Below are positions 36,506 through 46,380 of a stretch of 64,000 bases of DNA, piece after piece; the stretch's first letter is position 1; the number at the start of each line of letters is the position of its first letter. The stretch is from assembly GCF_000212735.1 (NCBI RefSeq), contig NC_015510.1, positions 1,798,001-1,862,000 of the forward strand, written 5' to 3'. A model generated the notes under the pieces. The model did no database searches. It was not told the DNA's origin and saw only the letters and a list, made by a program, of their open reading frames with translations. The stretch is from Haliscomenobacter hydrossis DSM 1100. Its GTDB lineage: Bacteria > Bacteroidota > Bacteroidia > Chitinophagales > Saprospiraceae. Made by a program: the position numbers and the translations under genes.

Positions 36506-39469
36506 CTAGGTGCTTACATTCTTTGTTTTCAGGCTAAAACGCAGTTCCAGCCTGGTACCGCCAATCGGGAGTATTGCAAAATCCAGGTCAGCCTGGATCC
36601 GTTTGGCGCGAATCTGCATGTTGTCGATGCCATGGCCTTTTTTGATGGTATTCAAACTAAAGCCCTTGCCATTGTCGCGCAGGATGATGCGCCAACTTTG
36701 GAATCCGTTGGGCATCACCTCAAAAGTAACACTTTGCGCTTGCGAGTGTTTTAAACAATTGTTCAATGCTTCTTTAAAAATCATGATCAGGTTGCGGCTG
36801 TAATCGATGGGCACTACGACCCCTCGATAAACATCCTGAATGCCCTCACAAGAAAATTCGATCCCGGTATCCGCAAACAAGTCGACGCCAAAATCACGAA
36901 TCCGGGTGAGTATTTCATACAGGTTGTCGCTGGAGGGATTGAGCGCCCAAATGATGTCCCGAGCGCCACCGTAAAGTTGGACCGCATTCTCTTTGATTTG
37001 ACTGACAATACCTTTTACATCCGGTTGTTGGGGGCCGAGTTTGTTTTGCAAGATCTCGGTCAACAGGGCGATGCGGGTCAATTTATTCCCCAATTCATCG
37101 TGAAAATCTTCGGCGGTGCGGCGGCGTACCTTTTCTTGTTCTTCCTGGCGCAAAAGGGCCATTTGCCGTTTGCGTCGCGAGCGCAAGCGTACCCTAAAAG
37201 ATTGGATAGCGATGCCCAATAAGACCAAAAAACCTACCGTACCCCCTCTAAACCAGGCGGTTTGGTAAAATGGGGTGATGATTTCAAAGTTGTAATTGAG
37301 GTTTTTTTGCGACCAACGTCCATTCTTGTTGCGCGCCCGAGCCTGGAAAACAAATTTCCCGGCGGGCAAATTGGGGTATTCCACTTTGTGGTTGTTGGAC
37401 AAGATGGACCAATTTTCATCCAAACCTTGTATCCGGTATTGGTATTGCATGCCTTGAGGGTCGCGCAAGGAAATAGCGGCAAACTCAAAACTCAGGTGGT
37501 TTTTACGTGGTGGCAAGCGCAATTGTTGGGGCAGGTGATAGCCTGGACTAAGGCCTTTGTTCCATTGCCCAACTTCCAGGGGCTTGGAAAACAGTTTGAC
37601 CGATTGCAAAATCACTTCTGCCGGAGGCACTGGTGCATCGGGAGCATGAGGATGATACCGAAACAGCCCTTTGGTCGTACCAAACCACACCGAACCATCT
37701 CGATCTATCAAGGTTGCGTGTTGATTGCTTTCCCAATTGGGGATGCCTGCAGTGGCACTAAAATTATCGATTTGATAGGTTTCTGTATTTGAATCAAAAG
37801 TCAATTGGGCAAAACCTTGACCCGTACCCGCATAAATGATGCCGCTTTTACTTACACTGAGGTTGTAGACAATATTGGACGGCAGGCCTGATTTTTGGCT
37901 GTAGTGTTTGAAAACATTGGTATTCAGGTCCCACAAAAACAGGCCATTGTCCGAACCGATCCAGACTTTTGATCCCTGTCTTGCAGCACAAATGACGGTT
38001 GATTTGCGCAGCAAGTCCGGTTGCTTGCGCAGGATATTGCGGTCGTGTTGCAGCAACAATATTCCGCTGGTACTGCCCACCAACAAAGAATCCTGGCCGA
38101 TGTCTAAAAAACAGGAGCTAAAAAAAGTATAGGCCTTCAGTTGCTCAAAACGGCCACTATCGTAGCGCATGATACCTGCGGGTGTCCCTACCCAAATGCG
38201 CTGCTTGCGGTCTTCATAAACGTTCAGTACCACCCCTTGTGGCAACCCATCTTTGGCGCTTAGCAATTGGGTGAATTTCCCTTGTTGGTAACGCCACAAC
38301 CCCAGTCCTTCGGTACCGATCCATAAACGGCCACTGTGATCGGTAATGATGGAATTGATGCGTTGTGCTCCAGCCTGGTCGTGGGGCAGACGAACCGTTT
38401 CAAATCCGTTTTTGCCCAGGCGCGCCAAGCCCCCACCGTAGGTACCTACCCAGATTTGCTGCGCCGAATCCCGGCAAATACTCATCACAGAAGAAGTCGG
38501 CAAACCTGTGGATTCATCGTATTGCTCAAAAGTATCGCCTGCATACCTAAAAAGTCCATCGCCACCAGCCATCGAAACCCAAAGTTGGTGCTCTCGATCA
38601 ATCAACATATCGGTGACAACATTTTGAGAAAAACCATTGCTTTGGTCAAATCTCCGAATGCCCTCAGGCTTAACTTGATACAATCCATCCTGTGTACCCA
38701 ACCACAGGTTTTTGTTTTGGTCAAAAGCCAAACGCCTTACACCTCCTTTGACCATTTCGGCAAAACCTGGCGGATTGAATTTTTCGTACACCCCTTTCTT
38801 ACGACGATACACGCCACCCCGAGTAAGCAGCCAAAGGTTGTGATCAGGGTCGGAATATAACCTGAAGGGGGCATGGGGTTCTTTGTCTCCAGTAGGCAGT
38901 TCAATTTCCTGCCATTGGCCTTTACGCAAAGTGTACAATGGTGCCTTCGGCCCACAAGCCCAGATTTGCCCCTGATGATCAGCAAAAACTTGCCGAAAAT
39001 CATGGTCTTTGGGTAAATCTGCTTTGATTATCTTTCCCTGGTCAACACAGTACACCTTGCCTTTCACCGTGCACCAGATGCGTCCACGTTGGTCTTCAGC
39101 CAGGGAGCTGACCTCGTTTTGTTGTGGTTTTTTGGAAAAAAAATAGTTGCGGAACCGTGAACCATCGTAGCGGGAAAGGCCATTTTGGGTGCCTACCCAA
39201 ATCCGCCCTTTGCGGTCGGATAGAATCGTCAAACAGATGTTGTTGGCCAAACCATCATTCATGGAGAAGCCTGTAAAATGTTGACCATCATAGCGGGAAA
39301 CCCCACCCATCGTGGCAATCCACAGGTGTCCCTGTTGATCCTGACACAGCGCAAGTGCTTGCGACTGAATGAGGCCATGCTCGACATTCAAATTGACAAA
39401 ATTGTACTTCTGCGCCCACAATCCCGTCAATACAACCCAACTTAGAACCCAACATGCTATTCTTTTCAT
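36506..39469 (-). CDS. Beta-propeller (Reg_prop/Y_Y_Y) sensor histidine kinase
   Basis: This 987-residue kinase has a signal/anchor, then about fourteen Reg_prop blades (repeats like GRIWVGTQNGLSRYDG and QQIWVGTYGGGLARLG) that build two periplasmic propellers, then a Y_Y_Y domain ending near residue 745. One membrane helix (TVGFLVLLGIAIQ) leads to a HisKA_3 dimerisation domain with phosphorylated H790 in FHDELGNKLTR, and a HATPase_c domain (RDNGKGFSLNTIKKGHGIDN). Unlike the hybrid HTCS regulators of polysaccharide loci it has no receiver or helix-turn-helix; these are in the separate NarL protein encoded downstream. Confidence 0.93.
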   Translation of the reverse strand: MKRIACWVLSWVVLTGLWAQKYNFVNLNVEHGLIQSQALALCQDQQGHLWIATMGGVSRYDGQHFTGFSMNDGLANNICLTILSDRKGRIWVGTQNGLSRYDGSRFRNYFFSKKPQQNEVSSLAEDQRGRIWCTVKGKVYCVDQGKIIKADLPKDHDFRQVFADHQGQIWACGPKAPLYTLRKGQWQEIELPTGDKEPHAPFRLYSDPDHNLWLLTRGGVYRRKKGVYEKFNPPGFAEMVKGGVRRLAFDQNKNLWLGTQDGLYQVKPEGIRRFDQSNGFSQNVVTDMLIDREHQLWVSMAGGDGLFRYAGDTFEQYDESTGLPTSSVMSICRDSAQQIWVGTYGGGLARLGKNGFETVRLPHDQAGAQRINSIITDHSGRLWIGTEGLGLWRYQQGKFTQLLSAKDGLPQGVVLNVYEDRKQRIWVGTPAGIMRYDSGRFEQLKAYTFFSSCFLDIGQDSLLVGSTSGILLLQHDRNILRKQPDLLRKSTVICAARQGSKVWIGSDNGLFLWDLNTNVFKHYSQKSGLPSNIVYNLSVSKSGIIYAGTGQGFAQLTFDSNTETYQIDNFSATAGIPNWESNQHATLIDRDGSVWFGTTKGLFRYHPHAPDAPVPPAEVILQSVKLFSKPLEVGQWNKGLSPGYHLPQQLRLPPRKNHLSFEFAAISLRDPQGMQYQYRIQGLDENWSILSNNHKVEYPNLPAGKFVFQARARNKNGRWSQKNLNYNFEIITPFYQTAWFRGGTVGFLVLLGIAIQSFRVRLRSRRKRQMALLRQEEQEKVRRRTAEDFHDELGNKLTRIALLTEILQNKLGPQQPDVKGIVSQIKENAVQLYGGARDIIWALNPSSDNLYEILTRIRDFGVDLFADTGIEFSCEGIQDVYRGVVVPIDYSRNLIMIFKEALNNCLKHSQAQSVTFEVMPNGFQSWRIILRDNGKGFSLNTIKKGHGIDNMQIRAKRIQADLDFAILPIGGTRLELRFSLKTKNVST

Positions 39470-39778
39470 CCGAAGGATTATCTCAAAGCAAATTACTCAT
39501 TGTTTTGTTAAAAATGAAACCCCTACCAAATGGGCAGGGGATCATGAGAAACTGCTCTATCGTCGGGTGAAAAAATGACTTTACCAGCAGATTTGATGCT
39601 GCTGCATGTAGATCTGTGGATGAAACAAAGTTACATTGGAAAGGTGGAATGGAAATCCCCCGGATGGGGGGAAAATGGGGTGTGAAGTGTGAGCGTGTGA
39701 AAGTGTGGGTGTGTTGGGTGGACTTCCTCAAAAAAGTAGACACGAAGATAAGCCAAAAAAAAGCTTATTTTCATCAAC
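39470..39778. other. Gap with GT-rich low-complexity tract
   Basis: No gene is seen here. The stretch 39678-39722 is a GT-rich low-complexity run (words like AGTGTGAGC and GTGTGGGTG). A CA-rich run of inverse sense lies at the other end of the kinase gene (36465-36503), so the two flank it as inverted, degenerate arms. Confidence 0.6.
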
Positions 39779-40144
39779 TTGACTGAACCCCATAGTCAGC
39801 AGGATTTCATCGTGTTGGTGCTTGCCTATTTTTACAAAAATTCGCAACTTGCAGAAGAAAAGATTCAAAGCTTCATTCAAAATCTACCAAAAACACTAAA
39901 CAAAACCGCCATGAGTACTTATGATATGATCTTGGAAGAAGGAATAAAGATCGGTGAAAGAGAACGTCAACGACTTGAAGAAGAACTGGAAGAGGTACGT
40001 CAACAAGTCAATAAAGTTATCCTCTACCTCTATCAAATTGACCAAAAAATTCCCGAGGAAATAGCTTTGATTGTAAGCAAAGACCTGGCCTATGTAGAAA
40101 CCGTAATCAGCAATTCAGAGGAAGAAAACATCGCTGACAACTAG
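39779..40144 (+). pseudogene. Probable C-terminal remnant of an Rpn-type nuclease/putative transposase
   Basis: The open frame has 121 codons from a TTG; an ATG at 39911 would give about 77. The segment MSTYDMILEEGIKIGERERQ resembles the tail of the Rpn (YhgA-like) recombination-promoting nuclease family, where a short helix leads into a charged coiled region (RLEEELEEVRQQVNK). The catalytic PD-(D/E)XK part that should precede it is not found upstream. It may be a decayed copy or a short independent protein. Palindromes of the REP type follow directly. Confidence 0.45.
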
Positions 40145-40153
40145 CAGCAGCCT

Positions 40154-40220
40154 TTAGCCAACCCACGACTTCAGTCGTGGGAGGTCACACAGCATCCCAC
40201 CCCATGAATTTATTCATGGG
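40154..40220. repeat. Two REP-like palindromes (CCCACGACT, CCCATGAAT)
   Basis: CCCACGACTTCAGTCGTGGG at 40162-40181 is preceded by TAGCCAA, and CCCATGAATTTATTCATGGG follows at 40201-40220. The first is the inverted counterpart of the palindrome plus TTGGCTA tail at 36381-36407, so the pair brackets the kinase and the nuclease remnant. Confidence 0.88.
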
Positions 40221-40275
40221 TGTCCTGGCAGCATGGCAGCCTAAGACAAAAAGAAAAATATCTGAAGCCACCCCC

Positions 40276-43200
40276 TCAATTCAACACATACTCCAGCCCC
40301 AATCTCCCCAACTCCCGGATAAAATCATTGTCCGCATTCACCTTCCGATCCAGGGACACCATGTTCACTTTCATCTTGGCGCTGTGGTCCAGAATTTCCA
40401 CTTTGAACTTGTGTGGGCCGGTGTGGGTACGACAAAGGCCGTCGAGGTCTGCGATGATGTCCGCAGAGATGCGTTCCAGCGGCAATTTAAGCGTGATTGA
40501 TTCGGTCATGCTCAGGGCAATGCCTTCCAGCAAGCGCACTTCCAGCACTTTGAAGTCCATTTCGCCGTCGTCTTTCCAGCCCTTTTGGAAGCGGCCTTTG
40601 ACGAAGATAGCGATGCCGTCCGTGAGCAGGTGGCGAAACTTTTGGTAGTCCTCGCCAAAAAGTTTGATTTCGTAGGAACCCGTGTAGTCGCTGATTTCAA
40701 AAATGCCCCACCCATTGCCATTTTTGCTGACCCGGTGGATGGTTTTGGTCACCATGCCGCCCACCTGCACGGTCGGTTTGTTTTGGTGGGTGCTCAGGGC
40801 ATCAATGGTACAGGTCATAAAATGTTCGATCTCCACGCGGTAATCGTCCAGCGGGTGGCCGGAGATGAAGATGCCCGTGACTTCCTTTTCACGGTTGAGT
40901 TTTTCCAACAATGACCAGGGCTCTACCTGGGGCAGCGGAGGCTCGGGCAACATCACGGAGTTGCTCATGTCGCCAAAGAGGGAATGGGCCGATTGGGAAT
41001 GCGTAGCCCGTACAGCGCTGGCAAACTTGATGGCGTGCTCCAGCAGAGAATCGTATTTGTCCGAAGGTGCAAAGTACTGCGCCCGGTGGGTATTCTCAAA
41101 ACAGTCAAAAGCACCACCCAGCGCCAGGCTTTCCAGGGCTTTTTTGTTGACGGCCTTCATTTGCAGGCGACGCAACATTTCGAAAAGGCTCGAAAATGGC
41201 CCATTTTTGCGCTCTTCCAAAATTTCCTCTACCGGGCCCTCTCCTACCCCTTTCAGCGCAGACATCCCGAAGCGGATCGCCCCGGCCTTGTTCACCGAGA
41301 AGTCCATTTCCGATTCATTGATGTCCGGACCCAATACGGGGATTCCCCCCCGGCGGCATTCCTCCAGGAAGAAGGTAATTTTGCCGATGTCGTTTTTGTT
41401 GTGCGTCAGTACCGAGGCCATAAATTCGGCGGGGTAATGCGCTTTGAGGTAGGCCGTTTGGAAGGCCACAAAGGCGTAACAGGTGGAGTGCGACTTATTG
41501 AAGGCGTAGGAGGCAAAAGCCTCCCAGTCTTTCCAGATTTTTTCCAGTTTGTCTTTGGGGTGGTTGCGTTTTTCGCCCCCTTCCAGGAATTTGGGGTACA
41601 TCGCGTCCAGGTCTGCTTTGAGTTTTTTACCCATCGCTTTGCGCAGCTTATCCGCCTGGCCTTTGGTGAACCCCGCCAGTTTTTGCGACAGCAACATCAC
41701 CTGCTCCTGGTACACGGTGATGCCGTAGGTGTCTTTGAGGTATTCTTCACAATCGGGTACGTCGTAGGTGATGGCTTCCCGACCATGTTTGCGCGCAATG
41801 AAGTTGGGGATGTATTCCAATGGCCCTGGGCGGTACAAGGCGTTCATGGCGATGAGGTCTTCAAACGTCGTGGGCACCAGTTCCTTCATGTACTTTTGCA
41901 TGCCCGTACTTTCATACTGGAAAATGCCGACTGTTTCACCGCGTTGGAAAAGTTTGTAGGTGAGCTCGTCTTCCAGTGGCACCTCGTCTACATCGAGCTT
42001 GACGCCGTGGTTTTTTTCAATCATCGACACGGCATCCTTGATGATGCTGAGGGTTTTGAGGCCGAGGAAGTCCATTTTGAGCAAACCCGCGGATTCGGCC
42101 ACCGAGTTGTCGAACTGGGTGATGTACATGTCCGAATCCTTGTCCACCTTCACGGGAACGTACTTGGTGATGTCGTCGGGCGTAATGACCACCCCGCAGG
42201 CGTGGATCCCCGTATTGCGCACCGAACCTTCCAGTTTGCGCGCCGTTTGGATCATTTGGCCGATCTGGTCTTTGCCATCGGCCAGTTGGCGGAATTGGTA
42301 GGCTTTTTCTACGTCTTCCGAGTTGAGTTCACTTTTGAGTTTGGGATCGATGTCGCCTTGGGCCAAGACCTTGCCCAGGGTTGCTTTGAGGTGGATCGGG
42401 AAGGTTTTGGCCACTTTATCCACTTCTGAAAGGTGGATGTTCATCACCCGGCCTACGTCGCGCAGGGAAGATTTAGCCGCCATCGTGCCGTAAGTCACGA
42501 TTTGCGCTACCTGATTGCGACCATATTTGTCGATCACGTAATCGATCACCTGCTGGCGACCTACGTCGTCAAAGTCGATGTCAATATCGGGCATGGACAC
42601 CCGCTCCGGGTTGAGAAAACGCTCAAAGAGCAGGTCGTATTTGATGGGGTCTACGTTGGTGATGCCAATGCAGTAAGCGACTGCCGAGCCCGCCGCCGAA
42701 CCCCGCCCCGGGCCCACCGAAACCCCCATTTGGCGGGCGGTGGTGGTAAAGTCCTGTACGATGAGAAAGTAACCCGGATAGCCCGAGTTTTGGATGACCT
42801 GCAACTCAAAATCCAGGCGCTCCTGAATCTCGGGCGAGATGTGCTTATACCTCCGCCTGGCGCCTTCGTAAGTCAAGTGCCTCAAATATGCGTCCTGGGT
42901 ATCAAAACCAGGAGGGAGCGGAAAAGCTGGAAGCAATACCTCGCGGGCCAGGTCCAAAAAGTCGACCTTGTCCGCGATCTCGATGGTGTTATCCAAGGCT
43001 TGGGGCACATCCGCAAACAACTGCCCCATTTCGGCTTTGGTCTTAAAAAAGAAGTCGGAACTCGGAAATTTGAAGCGACCTTCTTCTTCGAGGTAAGATC
43101 CCGTATTGACACAAAGCAGGATATCGTGCGGCAACCAATCGTCTTCGTTCACGTAATGCGAATCGTTGGTGGCAATAACTTTGAGGTTGTATTTTTTGGC

Positions 43201-43812
43201 AAAACCCAGCAGGGTCTGGTTGATGTCTTCCTGGCTGATGCCTCGCCCATCGATGTTTTCGAGCCCACGGTGGCGCTGGATTTCGATGTAATAATCTTCA
43301 CCGAACAAGTCGACCCACCAACGCAGTTGTTTTTCCGCTTCTTCCAATTTGCCGTGCATGATCAACTGCGGCACCTCTGCGCCGATGCAACAACTGCTGG
43401 CAATCAGGCCTTCGCTATACTGCACCAGCAATTCCTTGTCGATACGCGGATATTTGCCGTACAATCCTTCTATGAAGCCGAGGGAACAAAGTTTGGACAG
43501 GTTTTCGTAACCTTTGGCATTTTTGGCCAGCAAGAGTTGATGGTAACGGTTATCTGATTCCCCTTTAGCCCGGGAGAATGCTTTGATATGCCGATCCTCT
43601 ACCATGTAAAATTCGCAACCGATGATGGGTTTCAGGTTGCGTTTTTTGGCTTCCGCCACAAATTTAAATGCCCCGAACATGTTGCCATGGTCGGTCAGGG
43701 CGACGGCTTTTTGCTCGTCTTTAACCGCCTTGTCCATCATTTGGGTGATGGAGGAAGCGCCGTCCAAAAGTGAGAACTGCGTATGGCAATGGAGGTGGAG
43801 AAAATCGGGCAT
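40276..43812 (-). CDS. dnaE: DNA polymerase III alpha subunit
   Basis: The 1178-residue replicative polymerase begins with a PHP domain (FLHLHCHTQFSLLDGASS, VALTDHGNMFGAFKF). The polymerase core has the catalytic pair in P408-D409-I-D411-I-D413, plus VGPGRGSAAGSAVAYCIGI. A tandem helix-hairpin-helix region and an OB-fold (KPTVQVGGMVTKTIHRVSKN) complete it. Length and order match DnaE rather than PolC. It is a single-gene unit whose upstream side faces the Gly-rich protein gene. Confidence 0.97.
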   Translation of the reverse strand: MPDFLHLHCHTQFSLLDGASSITQMMDKAVKDEQKAVALTDHGNMFGAFKFVAEAKKRNLKPIIGCEFYMVEDRHIKAFSRAKGESDNRYHQLLLAKNAKGYENLSKLCSLGFIEGLYGKYPRIDKELLVQYSEGLIASSCCIGAEVPQLIMHGKLEEAEKQLRWWVDLFGEDYYIEIQRHRGLENIDGRGISQEDINQTLLGFAKKYNLKVIATNDSHYVNEDDWLPHDILLCVNTGSYLEEEGRFKFPSSDFFFKTKAEMGQLFADVPQALDNTIEIADKVDFLDLAREVLLPAFPLPPGFDTQDAYLRHLTYEGARRRYKHISPEIQERLDFELQVIQNSGYPGYFLIVQDFTTTARQMGVSVGPGRGSAAGSAVAYCIGITNVDPIKYDLLFERFLNPERVSMPDIDIDFDDVGRQQVIDYVIDKYGRNQVAQIVTYGTMAAKSSLRDVGRVMNIHLSEVDKVAKTFPIHLKATLGKVLAQGDIDPKLKSELNSEDVEKAYQFRQLADGKDQIGQMIQTARKLEGSVRNTGIHACGVVITPDDITKYVPVKVDKDSDMYITQFDNSVAESAGLLKMDFLGLKTLSIIKDAVSMIEKNHGVKLDVDEVPLEDELTYKLFQRGETVGIFQYESTGMQKYMKELVPTTFEDLIAMNALYRPGPLEYIPNFIARKHGREAITYDVPDCEEYLKDTYGITVYQEQVMLLSQKLAGFTKGQADKLRKAMGKKLKADLDAMYPKFLEGGEKRNHPKDKLEKIWKDWEAFASYAFNKSHSTCYAFVAFQTAYLKAHYPAEFMASVLTHNKNDIGKITFFLEECRRGGIPVLGPDINESEMDFSVNKAGAIRFGMSALKGVGEGPVEEILEERKNGPFSSLFEMLRRLQMKAVNKKALESLALGGAFDCFENTHRAQYFAPSDKYDSLLEHAIKFASAVRATHSQSAHSLFGDMSNSVMLPEPPLPQVEPWSLLEKLNREKEVTGIFISGHPLDDYRVEIEHFMTCTIDALSTHQNKPTVQVGGMVTKTIHRVSKNGNGWGIFEISDYTGSYEIKLFGEDYQKFRHLLTDGIAIFVKGRFQKGWKDDGEMDFKVLEVRLLEGIALSMTESITLKLPLERISADIIADLDGLCRTHTGPHKFKVEILDHSAKMKVNMVSLDRKVNADNDFIRELGRLGLEYVLN

Positions 43813-44152
43813 TTTGTTTAGATATTGGCAGTCAGGAGGTTAATCAAATTGTCAAAAACACGAAAAAATACAATCGAAAGATACAGCTTTTGGACTTTTG
43901 ATGGGCAGAAAATTGGCATTTATTTCACGAGGGGTTGTAAAAGCGAACTTCACAAATTAAACATTTGATAATCAATTATTAAATAAAATAATATTGAAAT
44001 AGATAACGAGTGGTCTTTATCTTTACAATCTGAAAAGTTCCTCTCCTTCGCACCTTATATATAAAAGCTTCCTACACTTATTGATTCCCATCAATTCCAG
44101 TGCACTTGACTGAAAATTGATTACTTGATTATCCTGTTAACTGTAATATACC
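43813..44152. other. AT-rich gap between dnaE and the Gly-rich cargo gene
   Basis: A 340-base divergent gap with no gene or strong repeat. It must hold promoters for both neighbours. Confidence 0.6.
43964..43996 (+). promoter_or_regulatory. Candidate Bacteroidota sigma-A promoter
   Basis: TTTG (43964-43967) is followed after 21 bases by TAATATTG (43989-43996), one mismatch from the TAnnTTTG box known in Bacteroidota. It would give a leader of about 150 bases for the Gly-rich protein gene. Confidence 0.3.
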
Positions 44153-46276
44153 ATGAGAAAACTACTAACAATATCCCTGCAAGCCATTGCGGCATTTGCA
44201 CACTTGACTTTTTTAATTGAGCTGAGTTCAAGCGTTCAAGCCCAGAATCCAGATGTGCATGTTTCTACACTCCTGAACCATTTTCGGGTTGCCGATGAAC
44301 ACCGCTGTAAACCAGCATTTCTGATTGGACAAGCGGCTCAACAAACGATGCAGCAAGCTCGATTGATGAAGCTTGCGGATCCTCAACTTGTGGAAAATCT
44401 ATCCGTTGTAAGGGACTTTAAGCTCCCTTTAGGCCAAACTTTGGTCTTGGATCAGGATCTACTGATCTTCAGCCGCGGCGATGTAAACATTGATGGAGAT
44501 ATTGTAGGGAAAGCCATTTCACAAAGCAACGCCTCCGGCCAAAACCTGATCATTTGCGCCGAAGGCACCATTGTCCTGAATGGCACCATTCAGTTGAGTA
44601 ATGGAGGTGATGGCCAGTTGCGCTTGCAACATCCGTTCAGCAAGCTCGAATACGACCATAGTTCCTGGAGTACAATTGGTTCCGCCGCTTTGAGCATTTA
44701 CCCTCAACTGCTCATACAACATCATGCAACCCGCAATTTGGAATTACAGCTTACTGGTGGTGCCGGAGGTAGCCTGCTGCTGCAGGCCAAACGTATCGTC
44801 ATCAATGGTCAAATAAAAGTGGGCAATGGCGGAAATGGTATTGCGGGAGCCAGGGGTGGCCAGGGTGGTGACCTGATCGCCTTTTTTGAACAATTGGATC
44901 TCGGGTATAATCCACCCACCTTTGATGCCGGTGATGGTGGTCATGGCGGCGACGCGTTGGAATGGCTCAATTGTGATGGTGGTCAGGGTGGACAGGGCGG
45001 AGAAGCGCTGTTCTTTGTATGCGCTAATGGCGACAATGGGTCCAATGGTAGCAGCGCCCCTACTACTCCGGGAGGAGATGGTTTGGCGGGTTACCCGGGT
45101 GGCAATAACACCGATGTAGCTTGTAGCGGAGGAAATGGCGGAAATGGCGGAAACGGTGGCATCAATATGACAAACGGCAACGGTCGCCGAGGTGGTGCTG
45201 GCGGTGCTGGTGGAAATGGCGGATTAGCCATTAATATGACCCCTGGCGGAGCTGCACTGGGCGGCAACGGAGGAAACGGAAGCAACGGAGGCCTGGGCGG
45301 AAACGCGGTAGGCATTAACGATAACGGCGGTAGAGGAGGGCACGGTGGAAACGGCGGTGCTGGTGGCGCAGCTTACGGTGGTGACGGTACCAATGGAGGC
45401 AGTTGTACTACCGTCAATGGTGGCAATGCTACCGGTGGTGCTGGTGGCGACGGAGGAGATGGAGGAGATGGAGGGTTTGGTGGTGCCAATGGAGTTGGCG
45501 GTAATGGCGGAAATGGTGGCGACCGAGGCCCCGGAGGTGATGCCTTTGGGGGCGATGCTGGTTATTGTACTGCGGTAGCCTGTACAACGCCAAGCGGAGG
45601 GCTGGGTACTGGTGGAGCTCGGGGTGCACGCGGTACAGGAGGCATGGGAGGTTCGGCAGGAACACCGGGCGCTCATGGAAGTGCTGGTGGAAACAATCCC
45701 AACGGGACAGGTACAGCTGGTGCCGATGGACTGTGTATTTTGCCCATCGAATTGAGCGCTTTTGAAGCCAGTATCAAGGACAATGGCGTACTCATCTCCT
45801 GGGCTACGGCCTCAGAACTCAACAACGATTACATGGCCCTCGAACGCAGTGCCAATGGTCTAGATTTTTTAGAAATCACCAGCGTGAAAGGTAAAGGCAC
45901 GACAGAAGAGGCTCAAGCATACCGCTATTTTGATGCTACGCCCTTGCTTGGCATCAATTATTATCGGCTGCGACAAGTCGATTTTAACGGCACAGTAGAC
46001 TACTCTAAAGTTATTGCCATCACGATGGACAAGGGAGAGCTACTTTCTATTTTCCCCAATCCAGCCAAAGATCGTGTATACATTCAGACACCCCTGACTT
46101 TGGTTCCCCAACAAGTTTATTTAATGGATGCGATGGGTCGAAGAGTTGGGCTGAACTTACAGGGAACCCCGGGTTGGTACGAGATAGCCTTGCCCACTGA
46201 ATTGCCAGCAGGTCACTACTGGCTGAGGTTGCAAGAAGGGGTTAAAGTCCACCGATTGATGGTGCTGAAAGAATAA
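44153..46276 (+). CDS. Glycine-rich secreted protein with type IX sorting tail
   Basis: This 707-residue protein has a signal peptide (to about residue 31, SSVQAQ) and an N-terminal region of about 190 residues. Residues 222-528 are dominated by GGX/GGN triplets (GGNGGNGGNGGINMTNG), close to one Gly in two. A short fibronectin-like segment follows (LPIELSAFEASIKDNGV, GINYYRLRQVDFNGT). The last 75 residues are a T9SS type A domain (LLSIFPNPAKDRVYIQ to LPAGHYWLRL). It should leave the cell through the type IX system encoded at 22-28 kb. Its Gly pattern suits a polyglycine-II-like bundle. Scattered Cys residues sit between Gly blocks. A structural surface or sheath role is inferred, not shown. 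Confidence 0.88.
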   Translation: MRKLLTISLQAIAAFAHLTFLIELSSSVQAQNPDVHVSTLLNHFRVADEHRCKPAFLIGQAAQQTMQQARLMKLADPQLVENLSVVRDFKLPLGQTLVLDQDLLIFSRGDVNIDGDIVGKAISQSNASGQNLIICAEGTIVLNGTIQLSNGGDGQLRLQHPFSKLEYDHSSWSTIGSAALSIYPQLLIQHHATRNLELQLTGGAGGSLLLQAKRIVINGQIKVGNGGNGIAGARGGQGGDLIAFFEQLDLGYNPPTFDAGDGGHGGDALEWLNCDGGQGGQGGEALFFVCANGDNGSNGSSAPTTPGGDGLAGYPGGNNTDVACSGGNGGNGGNGGINMTNGNGRRGGAGGAGGNGGLAINMTPGGAALGGNGGNGSNGGLGGNAVGINDNGGRGGHGGNGGAGGAAYGGDGTNGGSCTTVNGGNATGGAGGDGGDGGDGGFGGANGVGGNGGNGGDRGPGGDAFGGDAGYCTAVACTTPSGGLGTGGARGARGTGGMGGSAGTPGAHGSAGGNNPNGTGTAGADGLCILPIELSAFEASIKDNGVLISWATASELNNDYMALERSANGLDFLEITSVKGKGTTEEAQAYRYFDATPLLGINYYRLRQVDFNGTVDYSKVIAITMDKGELLSIFPNPAKDRVYIQTPLTLVPQQVYLMDAMGRRVGLNLQGTPGWYEIALPTELPAGHYWLRLQEGVKVHRLMVLKE

Positions 46277-46380
46277 AAAATGTTCCTTTTCAGGTTTTTT
46301 CTTAAATAAACGTCAAAGCTTAAATAGCAAATACTATTTTTTCAAGCGCGGCTCGTTAAAGAAAAACAAACCAAAGGAAT

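Noticed and set aside
40984-42429. 481-codon open frame antisense to dnaE
   Set aside because: It is a frame shadow of the conserved polymerase core with no family features.
44820-45735. PE-PGRS protein of mycobacterial type
   Set aside because: The Gly pattern is similar, but there is no PE domain; the signal peptide and T9SS tail identify a Bacteroidota cargo protein.
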